Shown: positions 1 to 7,720 of the stretch, piece by piece
Numbering within the stretch: the first letter of the stretch is position 1
Layout: the number at the start of each line of letters is the position of its first letter
DNA from: Phycisphaerales bacterium
GTDB lineage: Bacteria > Planctomycetota > Phycisphaerae > Phycisphaerales > SM1A02
Reading direction: 5' to 3'
Assembly: GCA_012965315.1 (NCBI GenBank)
Contig: DTSO01000022.1
Location: forward strand, 1-41,604
DNA: 41,604 nt
Notes under the pieces: generated by a model
Told to the model about the DNA's origin: nothing
Database searches by the model: none
The model's input: the letters and a program-made list of their open reading frames with translations, nothing else
Program-made: the position numbers and the translations under genes

Positions 1-774
1 TGCTTCGAGCAATTCATCTGCTGGCACTTCGTACCTTCCAGCCCCAGTTATATTTTCACTTAATAAATAAATAACATCCGGATGCAATCGCATCGCTGAC
101 TTAAGTGCAACGATTGGATTTGAACCACCTGCGGGAATAACCTTGTCACTCGTTTCAATCCAACGCATTGCCTTGTTAATGTTTTTTGCCGATGCAGATA
201 CAAGTTCACCTTTTGGCGGAACGGCGATTGCTTTCTTCTGTTGAAAAAACAAAATTCCAAATTCCTGTTTCGGATGCAATGTCCGCAACGAACGTTCTAG
301 TTCACCTAGTACCGTAGTCAGATGCAATAACATTGAACCAGATGCATCTACAACATACACAATTCGCTTAGCAGCAACAGCGTCAAGACCCATGAACTTA
401 ACTTCCGCTTCGGGTTTGCGAATCGCTTTTTCGGGAACTTCCCCCGTCGTTGCAATTGTATGCAACACCGCCAAGCCATCCTGAACACTTTCTAGTGAAT
501 CTTTTTTTACAGCAACTTCTACCGGCTCTTGTTCTACTTCTACTGGTTTTTCAGTTTCAGGTTTTGGTGGAAGAATCATTGGCAGTATTGCTTCCTCTAA
601 CACGGGTTGTTCGTGCCAAGTAGACGTTACTACTTGGGGTGGCTCCCCTTCATCACGAATAACCGACCATGTAATAAAAAACGCGATGAGTGCTACACCA
701 ATATGCACGCCGATAGAAAGTGTCCATGCAACTGGACCACTAATGTCATGTTTCTTGAGTTGGTTACTTTCCAT
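1..774 (-). CDS. VWA-domain protein with one N-terminal membrane segment (C-terminus cut by window edge)
   Basis: The frame is open from the ATG at 772-774 to base 1, giving 258 codons without a stop. Residues 1-12 are hydrophilic, about 13-37 form one hydrophobic segment (ISGPVAWTLSIGVHIGVALI region), then comes a Pro/Glu/Val-rich linker (about 60-105) as in TonB-like or VWA membrane proteins. A von Willebrand A fold follows: hydrophobic strand VYVVDASGSM carries the metal-site DxSxS motif, and GGSNP sits where the second metal-site loop is expected. The role is unknown; such proteins often act in envelope-bound binding or assembly. The upstream neighbour on the same strand is a DoxX-like gene, 65 bp away. 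Domain call is solid, function is not. Confidence 0.8.
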   Translation of the reverse strand, partial: MESNQLKKHDISGPVAWTLSIGVHIGVALIAFFITWSVIRDEGEPPQVVTSTWHEQPVLEEAILPMILPPKPETEKPVEVEQEPVEVAVKKDSLESVQDGLAVLHTIATTGEVPEKAIRKPEAEVKFMGLDAVAAKRIVYVVDASGSMLLHLTTVLGELERSLRTLHPKQEFGILFFQQKKAIAVPPKGELVSASAKNINKAMRWIETSDKVIPAGGSNPIVALKSAMRLHPDVIYLLSENITGAGRYEVPADELLEA

Positions 775-839
775 CTGTTGGCGTACAGATTACACGAGAA
801 TTCCCACGATTCGCTTTTGCATGGCTTTTTTTAATAAAA

Positions 840-1478
840 TTACTTTTCTTCAGCGACTGAGGATTTCGCATGCTTCGCATCGATTGACACACTTCCTGGA
901 CCTCCAAAAAGCAAACCAAGCGAAAGCGTGAACAGACCAGCGCCTGCAAAAAGTTGTATAAAACGATGCGAATCCAGTGGCCATTCAAAAGGATTCATCG
1001 AGAACATCCCATGCATAAGCCCTGCAATTATGTAAATAGCCATGCCGGTTGCTAAACAAATTGCAAGCGCGGCTAGTCGAGTAAACAAACCAACGAACAA
1101 TAAAACTCCAGCAACAAGTTGTGCAACTGCAGCTGTCCACGCAATGAAAACTCCCCAACCGCCTAAATTTGGCCATTTGTCATGGATAAGCCACACAATT
1201 CGATTAACTCCTCTTGTTGTGTCCGATCCTGCTTTTGTTGGTTTTGAGACTTCACTCTCGTCTGTTGCTTCTGAACCAACTAACTCGGTAGTATCGTTGA
1301 CCTCTGCAGTTACTACTTGGGTAACCACTTTTACCTGCATCGAACGGAGCCCGTCCGCCATCGCTGAATTGATTTCAATTTGACTGAAGCAATTCACCCA
1401 GCCCGATGTCAGCATTGCTGCTGCGATAACAATACGAGCGAGAAGTGGCATTATTGAAGTTGTTGCAAAGTTAGTCAT
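840..1478 (-). CDS. DoxX-like integral membrane protein with a long hydrophilic insertion
   Basis: A 212-residue membrane protein. The first helix is about residues 10-30 (PLLARIVIAAAMLTSGW), and three more follow at about 108-130, 133-155 and 172-193, the four-helix plan of the DoxX/DUF417 group. The second half (GVFIAWTAAVAQLVAGVLLF, then GLFTRLAALAIC) matches the DoxX pattern closely. Family members are usually about 130-160 residues; here about 60-70 extra residues rich in Thr, Val, Glu and Asp lie between helices 1 and 2. Function in this family is loosely tied to redox or quinone-linked processes. The gene is divergent from tRNA-Leu and is followed by the VWA gene, so the two may be co-transcribed. 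Confidence 0.75.
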   Translation of the reverse strand: MTNFATTSIMPLLARIVIAAAMLTSGWVNCFSQIEINSAMADGLRSMQVKVVTQVVTAEVNDTTELVGSEATDESEVSKPTKAGSDTTRGVNRIVWLIHDKWPNLGGWGVFIAWTAAVAQLVAGVLLFVGLFTRLAALAICLATGMAIYIIAGLMHGMFSMNPFEWPLDSHRFIQLFAGAGLFTLSLGLLFGGPGSVSIDAKHAKSSVAEEK

Positions 1479-1488
1479 AAAAAAGTCT

Positions 1489-1515
1489 TTGGGAAAGTGT
1501 GTTTCACCATATCAT
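1489..1515 (+). promoter_or_regulatory. Possible promoter of tRNA-Leu and DAHP synthase
   Basis: TTGGGA (1489-1494) and TATCAT (1510-1515) are separated by 15 bp, and TATCAT lies 19 bp before the mature tRNA end. The same short AT-rich block read on the other strand gives TATGAT (1511-1516), which could serve the divergent DoxX gene. Weak -35 and short spacer, so this is tentative. Confidence 0.3.
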
Positions 1516-1534
1516 ATCCGCTCTGCACTACCCA

Positions 1535-1618
1535 GCGGGCGTGGCGAAATTGGCAGACGCGCCAGATTTAGGTTCTGGTGGGGTAACACCCGTGGAGGTT
1601 CGAGTCCTCTCGCCCGCA
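1535..1618 (+). tRNA. tRNA-Leu (anticodon UAG)
   Basis: All arms can be folded by hand. Acceptor GCGGGCG (1535-1541) pairs with CGCCCGC (1611-1617), with discriminator A1618. D stem is GCG/CGC (1544-1546, 1558-1560). Anticodon stem CCAGA/TCTGG (1562-1566, 1574-1578) encloses loop TTTAGGT with anticodon TAG at 1569-1571. A long class II variable arm fills 1579-1593, as required for tRNA-Leu. T stem GGAGG/CCTCT holds loop TTCGAGT. The 3' CCA is not encoded (the next bases are TT). It lies only 20 bp before the DAHP synthase start, so both may be on one transcript. Confidence 0.97.
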
Positions 1619-1638
1619 TTTTCTTGGAATTCTTGACC

Positions 1639-2967
1639 ATGACACTTTGGAATCCAACATCTTGGCAAGACAAAAACACGGCACAACAGCCAAATTACGC
1701 AGATTCTGCCTCTCTTGCTGCTACTGTCGAACAACTGTCTTCGCTTCCACCTCTCGTGTCCTCATGGGAAATTGAAACGCTCAAATCTCAACTCGCTGAT
1801 GCCGCCAACGGCAAACGATTTTTATTGCAAGCGGGAGATTGTGCTGAGCGCTTTGCGGATTGCACCCCAGAAAGAATTACAGGGCAACTAAAAGTCCTTT
1901 TGCAAATGTCTCTGGTTCTCGTACATTCAACGAAGAATCGAGTCATTCGCGTTGGCAGACTTGCGGGCCAATATGCAAAACCACGTTCGAGCGATGTCGA
2001 AACAATCGACGGCGTAACGCTTCCAAGTTACCGAGGCGACTTAGTAAACGATATTGAATTTTCTGAAATTGCACGAACGCCAAACCCAAACAGATTACTT
2101 CGTGGTTTTGAACGTTCAGCAATGACCATTAATTTTGTTCGTGCACTCATCGATGGTGGGTTCGCCGATTTACATCACCCAGAATATTGGGACCTTAGTT
2201 TTGTTGAACACTCTCCAAAAGCGAGTGAATACCAATCAATCGTTGCTTCAATCGCAGAAAGTTTGCGCTTCATGGAAACGCTTGCTGGCGAATCTGTTGG
2301 TGCAATAAATCGTGTTGAATTTTTCACGAGCCACGAGGGATTACATTTACATTACGAACAAGCACAAACTCGCCAAGTCCCTCGGCGTGATGGTTGGTAC
2401 GACCTGTCGTGTCACTTCCCGTGGATTGGTGCGCGAACAACAACCGTTGATGGTGGCCATGTTGAATTTTTCAAAGGAATTGCAAATCCAATTGGAATTA
2501 AAATTGGAACACACGAAGTTGACGTCGAACAATTATTTGATATTCTTCACCCAGACAATGAACCCGGCCGAATAACGCTTATCCATAGATACGGTGCAGA
2601 TAAAATTAGTACTGAACTTCCAAAACTAATCGACGCTGTCAAAGCCACCGGAAAACAATGTTTGTTTATTAGCGACCCGATGCATGGAAACACGGAACGA
2701 ACAGAGTCGGGCATTAAAACAAGAAACTTCGATTCCATCCTTTCGGAACTTGAGCAATCGATTGATATTCACAAACAATCTGATTCGATCCTCGGTGGCG
2801 TGCATGTTGAAGTCTGCGGGCAAAATGTAACCGAATGCACCGGCGGAGCTCGTGGCTTAGATGAATCTGGGCTTGGCGACGCGTACGAATCACTCGTCGA
2901 CCCAAGATTAAACTACGAACAAGCGATTGAACTTGCAATGCTAATTGGCCAAAAACTTGGCAAATAA
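1639..2967 (+). CDS. aroG: Class II 3-deoxy-7-phosphoheptulonate (DAHP) synthase
   Basis: This enzyme joins phosphoenolpyruvate and erythrose 4-phosphate in the first step of the shikimate pathway, in the cytoplasm. The 442-residue product has the plant/mycobacterial class II signatures: QAGDCAERF (about residue 62), RVGRLAGQYAKPRS (about 110), the LPSYRGD loop, DPMHGNTE (about 345), GGVHVEVCGQNVTEC (about 390) and DPRLNYEQ near the end. The metal and substrate ligands (Cys in GDC, His in DPMHG, Glu in HVE, Asp in DPRLN) are present. The frame stays open upstream to 1489, but that would run through the tRNA, so the ATG at 1639 is the start; it has only a weak GGA ribosome site. Whether it has the allosteric aromatic-acid sites of the M. 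tuberculosis enzyme cannot be judged. It converges with the SulP gene. Confidence 0.93.
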   Translation: MTLWNPTSWQDKNTAQQPNYADSASLAATVEQLSSLPPLVSSWEIETLKSQLADAANGKRFLLQAGDCAERFADCTPERITGQLKVLLQMSLVLVHSTKNRVIRVGRLAGQYAKPRSSDVETIDGVTLPSYRGDLVNDIEFSEIARTPNPNRLLRGFERSAMTINFVRALIDGGFADLHHPEYWDLSFVEHSPKASEYQSIVASIAESLRFMETLAGESVGAINRVEFFTSHEGLHLHYEQAQTRQVPRRDGWYDLSCHFPWIGARTTTVDGGHVEFFKGIANPIGIKIGTHEVDVEQLFDILHPDNEPGRITLIHRYGADKISTELPKLIDAVKATGKQCLFISDPMHGNTERTESGIKTRNFDSILSELEQSIDIHKQSDSILGGVHVEVCGQNVTECTGGARGLDESGLGDAYESLVDPRLNYEQAIELAMLIGQKLGK

Positions 2968-2991
2968 ACTGCGCGCTCAACAAATTAATTT

Positions 2992-4548
2992 TTAGGCAAG
3001 TGCATCGTCTGCAACGTGGTAGTGCGGGTCTTCAATGACATTCGCTTCAACCATGTTCCCCGCCTTGCGAAGAAGTTTTTGGCAATCTTTGCTGAGGTGG
3101 CGAAGGTGTAATTTTTTCCCCAGTCGTACGTATCGTTCTGCAAGCGTATCAATTGCCTCAATCGCTGAGTGATCTGATACTCGAGTGTGTTGAAATTCAA
3201 TTACAACATCGTTGGGATCATTTTTTGGGTCAAACAAATCAAGGAAACTTTTTGTCGAGCCAAAAAAGAGCGGGCCATGCAGTGTATAAATTTTCGAACC
3301 TGACGCATCTATTTCGGTTGCAACGTGCATTACTTGTGCGTGTTTCCACGCAAATACAAGTGCAGACACAATAACACCTACAAAAACTGCCATAGCAAGA
3401 TCTGTATACACAGTTACTGCTGAAACTAAGACTATGACAAATGCATCCGAAAGCGGAACCTTTCGCAAGACGCGGAAGCTTGACCATTCAAACGTGCCGA
3501 GCACAACCATAAACATGACGCCAACTAATGCAGCAACCGGCACCATTTCGATTAAGCCAGAAGCAAACAAAACAAAGGCGAGCAAGACAAGAGCTGCGGT
3601 TATTCCTGATGTACGACCTCGTCCGCCTGAGTTTATGTTAATCATTGATTGACCAATCATTGCACAACCACCCATTGAACTAAAGAAACCACACGTCAAA
3701 TTTGCCGCGCCTTGCGCAATACATTCTTTATTTCCCCGACCGCGAGTGTCTGTCAATTCATCAACAAGTGTTAGCGTTAGCAACGATTCAATTAGACCAA
3801 CCGATGCAAGAATAACTGCGTATGGAAGGACAATAAAGAATGTTTCAAGCGTAAAGGGAACCATCGGAATTGAAAACGTTGGGAATCCTCCGTGAAGACT
3901 CGCTTCGGCATCGCCCGACATTGATCGCAAAAAATCAACAATCGTTGGTGCATCCAGACCAAGAAACAAGGATATAACAGTAATACCAACAATCGCTGCA
4001 AGAGAGGAGGGAATGACTTTCGTTATTTTCGGCAGGTAAAAAATCACCGCCATCGTCACGGCGATAAGCGCAAACATGGTGTACAACTGCGTCCCCTGCA
4101 TCCATTGCAAGACACCATCTGCGTCTGCAGTTTTGAATTGACCTAATTGCGCGAGGAAAATCACAATCGCCAATCCATTTACAAATCCAAGCATAACTGG
4201 GTGTGGAACCATCCTAATAAATTTACCCAAATGCAATACGCCGGCAACTACTTGTAACAAACCCATGAGTACGACAGCTGCAAACATATACTCGATTCCA
4301 TGTGTTGAAACGAGCGCCACGAGTACGACTGCTATTGCACCTGTTGCACCTGAAATCATGCCTGGCCTTCCACCAAAACACGCTGTGATAATCCCGACAA
4401 TAAAAGCGGCGTGTAACCCAACGATCGGGTCAACGCCAGCAACGAATGCAAACGCAACTGCTTCGGGAACAAGTGCCAAGGCAACCGTCAGACCTGAAAG
4501 GATGTCTGAACGGAGCCGTCTTTGTGGATTACTTTGAAGTTTAAACAT
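2992..4548 (-). CDS. SulP-family inorganic anion transporter with C-terminal STAS domain
   Basis: A 518-residue inner-membrane transporter. The N-terminal signature SGLTVALALVPEAVAFAFVAG (residues 19-39 region) is typical of SulP/SLC26 carriers, followed by a long run of hydrophobic helices to about residue 400. The STAS domain covers about residues 415-500 (VVIEFQHTRVSDHSAIEAID). Family members carry sulfate, bicarbonate or other anions; the substrate cannot be read from the sequence, and no carbonic anhydrase or sulfur gene lies next to it. It is divergent from the ketosynthase pair, with 64 bp between start codons. A TAGAAT hexamer 24 nt upstream of the ATG (plus-strand 4573-4578) is a possible -10 box. 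Confidence 0.9.
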   Translation of the reverse strand: MFKLQSNPQRRLRSDILSGLTVALALVPEAVAFAFVAGVDPIVGLHAAFIVGIITACFGGRPGMISGATGAIAVVLVALVSTHGIEYMFAAVVLMGLLQVVAGVLHLGKFIRMVPHPVMLGFVNGLAIVIFLAQLGQFKTADADGVLQWMQGTQLYTMFALIAVTMAVIFYLPKITKVIPSSLAAIVGITVISLFLGLDAPTIVDFLRSMSGDAEASLHGGFPTFSIPMVPFTLETFFIVLPYAVILASVGLIESLLTLTLVDELTDTRGRGNKECIAQGAANLTCGFFSSMGGCAMIGQSMININSGGRGRTSGITAALVLLAFVLFASGLIEMVPVAALVGVMFMVVLGTFEWSSFRVLRKVPLSDAFVIVLVSAVTVYTDLAMAVFVGVIVSALVFAWKHAQVMHVATEIDASGSKIYTLHGPLFFGSTKSFLDLFDPKNDPNDVVIEFQHTRVSDHSAIEAIDTLAERYVRLGKKLHLRHLSKDCQKLLRKAGNMVEANVIEDPHYHVADDALA

Positions 4549-4599
4549 AGAATTCTTAGTGCAAACTTGCCTATTCTACAGGAACAGAAGTTCATGCGG

Positions 4600-4605
4600 T
4601 ACAAT
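4600..4605 (+). promoter_or_regulatory. -10-like box TACAAT, 7 nt before the first ketosynthase start
   Basis: TACAAT ends 7 nt before the ATG at 4613, so initiation at the usual distance would begin at or near the A of the start codon. No clear -35 is seen. This supports 4613 rather than the in-frame ATG at 4559. Confidence 0.5.
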
Positions 4606-4612
4606 TCGCCCC

Positions 4613-5935
4613 ATGTCGTCGAAGGATGAGTCAATTGTAATTTCTGGAGTAGGATTAATCACCTGTTTTGGTGTCGGCATAGAACCACTTTGGGAAGCGA
4701 TGCTTGAAGGCCGTACAGGTTTACATCGAATCAAGCGATTCGACCCAGGCGGTTTTACGTGCCAAGTTGCGGGCGAACTCGACGAAGATTCGTTCAAAGT
4801 TAAAAAAATCGTTCCAAAAAGCCACCGAAAAGCGACAAAGGTTATGTGTAGAGATACCGAACTCGCCGTCGGCGCCGCTGCAGACGCAGTTCAAAGTGCT
4901 GGGTTAACTACCGCTGCAACCAGCGATGATCCTCCAACTATCGAACCAACAAGGGTTGGTTGTCATATCGGCGCGGGTTTAATTTCTGCAGAGTTAAATG
5001 AACTAAGCGGAGCACTTGTCACGAGCCAAAAAGAAAACGGTTCATTCGACCTTGCGCACTGGGGAAGAGAAGGCATGCAAAACTTGTCCCCTCTTTGGTT
5101 ATTGAAATATTTACCAAATATGCTTGCATGCCATGTCACCATTGTGCACAATTGCCAAGGACCAAGTAACACAATTACTTGTTGCGAAGCGTCAAGTGGT
5201 TTATCCGTTGCTGAATCACGACGAGTAATTCAAAGAGGCGACGCTGTTCTTTGTCTTTCCGGCGGGGCAGAAGATCGAGTCAATCCTCTTGCACTTTACC
5301 GACAGCATTGCACGGGCCGACTTACAAAAACTGACGGCACTGGTGACATGAAAACAGTTGTAAGTCCATACACAAATGATGCAACTGGCACCGTTGTAGG
5401 TGAAGGCGGCGGCATTTTAATTGTTGAATCTAGCACATCGTGCAACAACCGAAACGGAACACCGTGGTGTACTGTTGAAGGAATTGGTTGCCGACAATCG
5501 TTCGCAGACTCACCACTCGATGCAGATCCGCACGCGATAACTTCTGCTGTTAACAAAGCGCTAAACGAAGCTAACTGCAGTCCTAGCGACATTCAAGTTA
5601 TTATTCCACTTGGTTCTGGAATAAAACAAGTTGACAATGCTGAACGCGAAGGATTAGCAAATGTATTTGGAGAATCGCTTTCTTCAATTCCAACTATTAC
5701 AACCATTCCGTACACAGGAAATTGCATGGCGGGCAATGGCGCCATTTCCATCGGCGTTGCGGCAATGGCAATTAAAGAACAAAAAATTCCTGCGCGCCTT
5801 GGTGGTACAGAAACTCCGGGCATACAAGCAGAGCGTTGTTCTCAAACTGAACTTGCCATCAACAAAGTTCTCTTAATTACACCGAGCGAAGGTGGCCAAT
5901 GTGTCGCACTCGTTCTTGGGAGAATCAACGCATGA
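4613..5935 (+). CDS. Ketosynthase-fold protein lacking the catalytic residues (chain-length-factor-like)
   Basis: A 440-residue protein with the thiolase/FabF fold (start IVISGVGLITCFGVGIEPLW; GPSNTITCCEASSG; SGGAEDRVNPL; GEGGGILIVE). Lined up without gaps against the FabF block GPSxxxxTACxSG, the nucleophile position holds Glu (TCCEAS). The HGTST motif is replaced by PLGSGI (His to Leu), and KSMTGH is replaced by IPYTGN (Lys to Ile, His to Asn). All residues needed for condensation are therefore missing, as in the chain length factor (KS-beta) of type II polyketide synthases, where Cys is usually Gln. Its stop overlaps the start of an intact ketosynthase (ATGA at 5932-5935), so the two are probably made in equal amounts and may form a heterodimer. 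No acyl carrier protein or ketoreductase is adjacent. Product unknown. Confidence 0.85.
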   Translation: MSSKDESIVISGVGLITCFGVGIEPLWEAMLEGRTGLHRIKRFDPGGFTCQVAGELDEDSFKVKKIVPKSHRKATKVMCRDTELAVGAAADAVQSAGLTTAATSDDPPTIEPTRVGCHIGAGLISAELNELSGALVTSQKENGSFDLAHWGREGMQNLSPLWLLKYLPNMLACHVTIVHNCQGPSNTITCCEASSGLSVAESRRVIQRGDAVLCLSGGAEDRVNPLALYRQHCTGRLTKTDGTGDMKTVVSPYTNDATGTVVGEGGGILIVESSTSCNNRNGTPWCTVEGIGCRQSFADSPLDADPHAITSAVNKALNEANCSPSDIQVIIPLGSGIKQVDNAEREGLANVFGESLSSIPTITTIPYTGNCMAGNGAISIGVAAMAIKEQKIPARLGGTETPGIQAERCSQTELAINKVLLITPSEGGQCVALVLGRINA

Positions 5936-7248
5936 CACGAGTAGTAATTACAGGCATGGGTTGGATTACTCCCCTTGGCAATGACTTAGATACTGTTTGG
6001 AAGCGAATGTGCAATAGCGAATCTGCCATTGCAACAATCGACCGATTTGACGCTTCAAGTTTTCCAACTACATTTGCTGGACAAGTTAGAACATTCGATT
6101 GGAAGCAGTACGTCAAAGACGCGTCGGCTCACCGAGCACCTGCGATGAATTCACAATTTGCGCTTGGTGCATCGCGCCAAGCGTGGGACCAGTCTGGTCT
6201 TGGGAATTTTGAAGATTTAAATTTAGACCGAGTCGGCATTTATCTTGGAGCTGGTGAAGGTGTTCTTGATTTTTCGGCCCACTCGTTGATTGATACGCAT
6301 TCCTGGGATGTCAAGGACGGCAAAATTAACCCTGTCGAATGGGCGAATTACGCATCGGAAAACTTAAACGAATGGGGTGAAGTTGAGCAAGAACCAAACA
6401 TGCCTCTCTGGCACGTTGCAAAAGAGTACGGTTTGCAGGGACCTTCTTTTAACTGCCTCACTGCTTGCGCAGCAAGTACCCAAGCCATTGGCGAAGCAGT
6501 TAGTGTATTACAAAGTGGTGACGCCGACGTAATGCTTAGCGGTGGCACGCACACGATGTTGCACGCGCTTGGAATTACTGGCTTCAATCGATTAACTGCC
6601 CTTTCCACTTTTGATGGCGACCCAAAGAAAGCATCGCGCCCCTTTTCAAAAGACCGTGGCGGTTTCGTCATGGGCGAGGGGTCTGGCATGTTAGTTTTAG
6701 AAACGTTAGAGCACGCGCTTGCGCGAGGCGCGACACCGTTGGCAGAAATTGTTGGATTTGGTTCAAGCGCTGATGCGTACAGAATTACTGATTTACATCC
6801 TGAAGGTCGGGGACCTGCGGCTGCAATTCGCAACGCACTCGAGCAAGCTGGCATCGATCCAACCTCTTTAATTGATGGCAAACCGCCAGTGCAATACATC
6901 TCTGCACATGGCACGAGTACACAAGAAAATGATTCCATCGAAACGAAGGCCATCAAACTTGTCTTTGGTGAAAATGCACCAAATGTTCCTGTCAGTTCAA
7001 TTAAGTCAATGATGGGGCACTTAATTGCAGCAGCAGGTTCAGTCGAACTCATCACATGCGTGATGTCAATTCAAACTAATATGCTGGTTCCGACAATCAA
7101 TTTAGACAATCCTGACCCTGACCTTGATTTAGATTATGTACCCAACATTGCACGCAAAGCACAAGTTGATTGTTGCGTTAGCAACTCATTTGGTTTTGGT
7201 GGTCAGAACAATACGCTTGTAATTAAGCGATTCGTTCAAGAAAATTAG
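5932..7248 (+). CDS. Beta-ketoacyl-ACP synthase, FabF type (catalytically intact partner)
   Basis: A 438-residue condensing enzyme of the KAS II/FabF family. It begins MTRVVITGMGWITPLG and has the nucleophile in LTACAAST (about residue 181), ISAHGTSTQENDSIE (first His), SSIKSMMGHLIAAAGSVE (Lys and second His) and a C-terminal NSFGFGGQN loop. It should elongate an acyl chain using malonyl-ACP. The start at 5932 overlaps the stop of the degenerate ketosynthase in ATGA. The protein has about 20 more residues than E. coli FabF, mostly near residues 95-150. It could be the fatty-acid FabF, but the pairing with a catalytically dead paralogue argues for a specialised lipid or polyketide. It ends 4 bp into the convergent Fe-S carrier gene. 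Confidence 0.92.
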   Translation: MTRVVITGMGWITPLGNDLDTVWKRMCNSESAIATIDRFDASSFPTTFAGQVRTFDWKQYVKDASAHRAPAMNSQFALGASRQAWDQSGLGNFEDLNLDRVGIYLGAGEGVLDFSAHSLIDTHSWDVKDGKINPVEWANYASENLNEWGEVEQEPNMPLWHVAKEYGLQGPSFNCLTACAASTQAIGEAVSVLQSGDADVMLSGGTHTMLHALGITGFNRLTALSTFDGDPKKASRPFSKDRGGFVMGEGSGMLVLETLEHALARGATPLAEIVGFGSSADAYRITDLHPEGRGPAAAIRNALEQAGIDPTSLIDGKPPVQYISAHGTSTQENDSIETKAIKLVFGENAPNVPVSSIKSMMGHLIAAAGSVELITCVMSIQTNMLVPTINLDNPDPDLDLDYVPNIARKAQVDCCVSNSFGFGGQNNTLVIKRFVQEN

Positions 7249-7601
7249 GCGTTAAAACTGCTACCACACCCACAAGTGTTGGTGGCGTTTGGATTCTCAA
7301 AAACAAATCCTCGACCCATTACTTCATCTTTAAAATCAACGGTTGTGCCATTGAGGTAAAGGTAACTTTTAGGGTCGCAAATTACATGGACAGTTTGTGG
7401 ATTGCCTTCAATTTCAAAGTCGTAATCCCACTGTTCATCACCGTCTTTTTTAGACTCAGTAAGATCTAAAATGTAACTGAAACCAGAACAACCGCCACCC
7501 TTCACGCCAACTCGAAGATGCGTTGTTTCGCAATCTAACTCTTGCTGGCTCATGATGTTGTTGATTTCTCTTGCTGCTGATTCTGTAACGATAACTGCCA
7601 T
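7245..7601 (-). CDS. A-type iron-sulfur cluster carrier (IscA/ErpA/HesB family)
   Basis: A 118-residue protein with the three conserved cysteines of A-type carriers: GGGCSGFSY (about residue 38) and NTCGCGSSF near the C-terminus. Members accept or deliver Fe-S clusters to apo-enzymes; RimO and LipA-type proteins are typical clients, and rimO lies nearby. The start at 7601 is chosen because the family begins here (MAVIVTESAA) and a good Shine-Dalgarno CAGGAG sits 8 nt upstream (plus-strand 7610-7615). A TATAAT read on the minus strand (7636-7641) is a likely -10, giving a short ordinary leader. The stop codon overlaps that of the convergent ketosynthase. IscA and ErpA cannot be told apart here. 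Confidence 0.92.
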   Translation of the reverse strand: MAVIVTESAAREINNIMSQQELDCETTHLRVGVKGGGCSGFSYILDLTESKKDGDEQWDYDFEIEGNPQTVHVICDPKSYLYLNGTTVDFKDEVMGRGFVFENPNATNTCGCGSSFNA

Positions 7602-7609
7602 AGGTAAAA

Positions 7610-7641
7610 CTCCTGAAAAAATATTCCAATACGACATTATA
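7610..7641 (-). promoter_or_regulatory. -10 box TATAAT and Shine-Dalgarno of the Fe-S carrier gene
   Basis: On the minus strand TATAAT occupies 7641-7636 and CAGGAG occupies 7615-7610, 8 nt before the ATG at 7601. This gene therefore has a normal leader, in contrast to the short-distance promoters seen elsewhere in the window. Confidence 0.6.
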
Positions 7642-7707
7642 ACAAGCAAGAGGCTCTAGTCCACCTCTACATGGTACAAATTTGCCAGGTACTGGTGGAC
7701 CAGACCG

Positions 7708-7713
7708 TATACT
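7708..7713 (+). promoter_or_regulatory. -10-like box TATACT, 7 nt before panC
   Basis: TATACT is followed by 7 nt and the ATG at 7721. A TTGCCA (7682-7687) upstream resembles a -35 but the 20 bp spacer is long. The box lies inside the in-frame extension that begins at 7682, which argues for the 7721 start. Confidence 0.5.
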
Positions 7714-7720
7714 GCACCAA

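Noticed and set aside
1489-1638. In-frame extension of the DAHP synthase frame to 1489
   Set aside because: It would translate through tRNA-Leu; the family start matches the ATG at 1639.
1619-1638. T-box or attenuator between tRNA-Leu and DAHP synthase
   Set aside because: Twenty bases cannot hold such an element, and no leader peptide or terminator hairpin is present.
4559-4612. Upstream start at 4559 for the first ketosynthase
   Set aside because: The extra 18 residues are not family-like and would contain the -10-like box.
6348-7055. 235-codon open frame on the minus strand opposite the second ketosynthase
   Set aside because: No domain pattern; the opposite strand carries all catalytic motifs of the ketosynthase.
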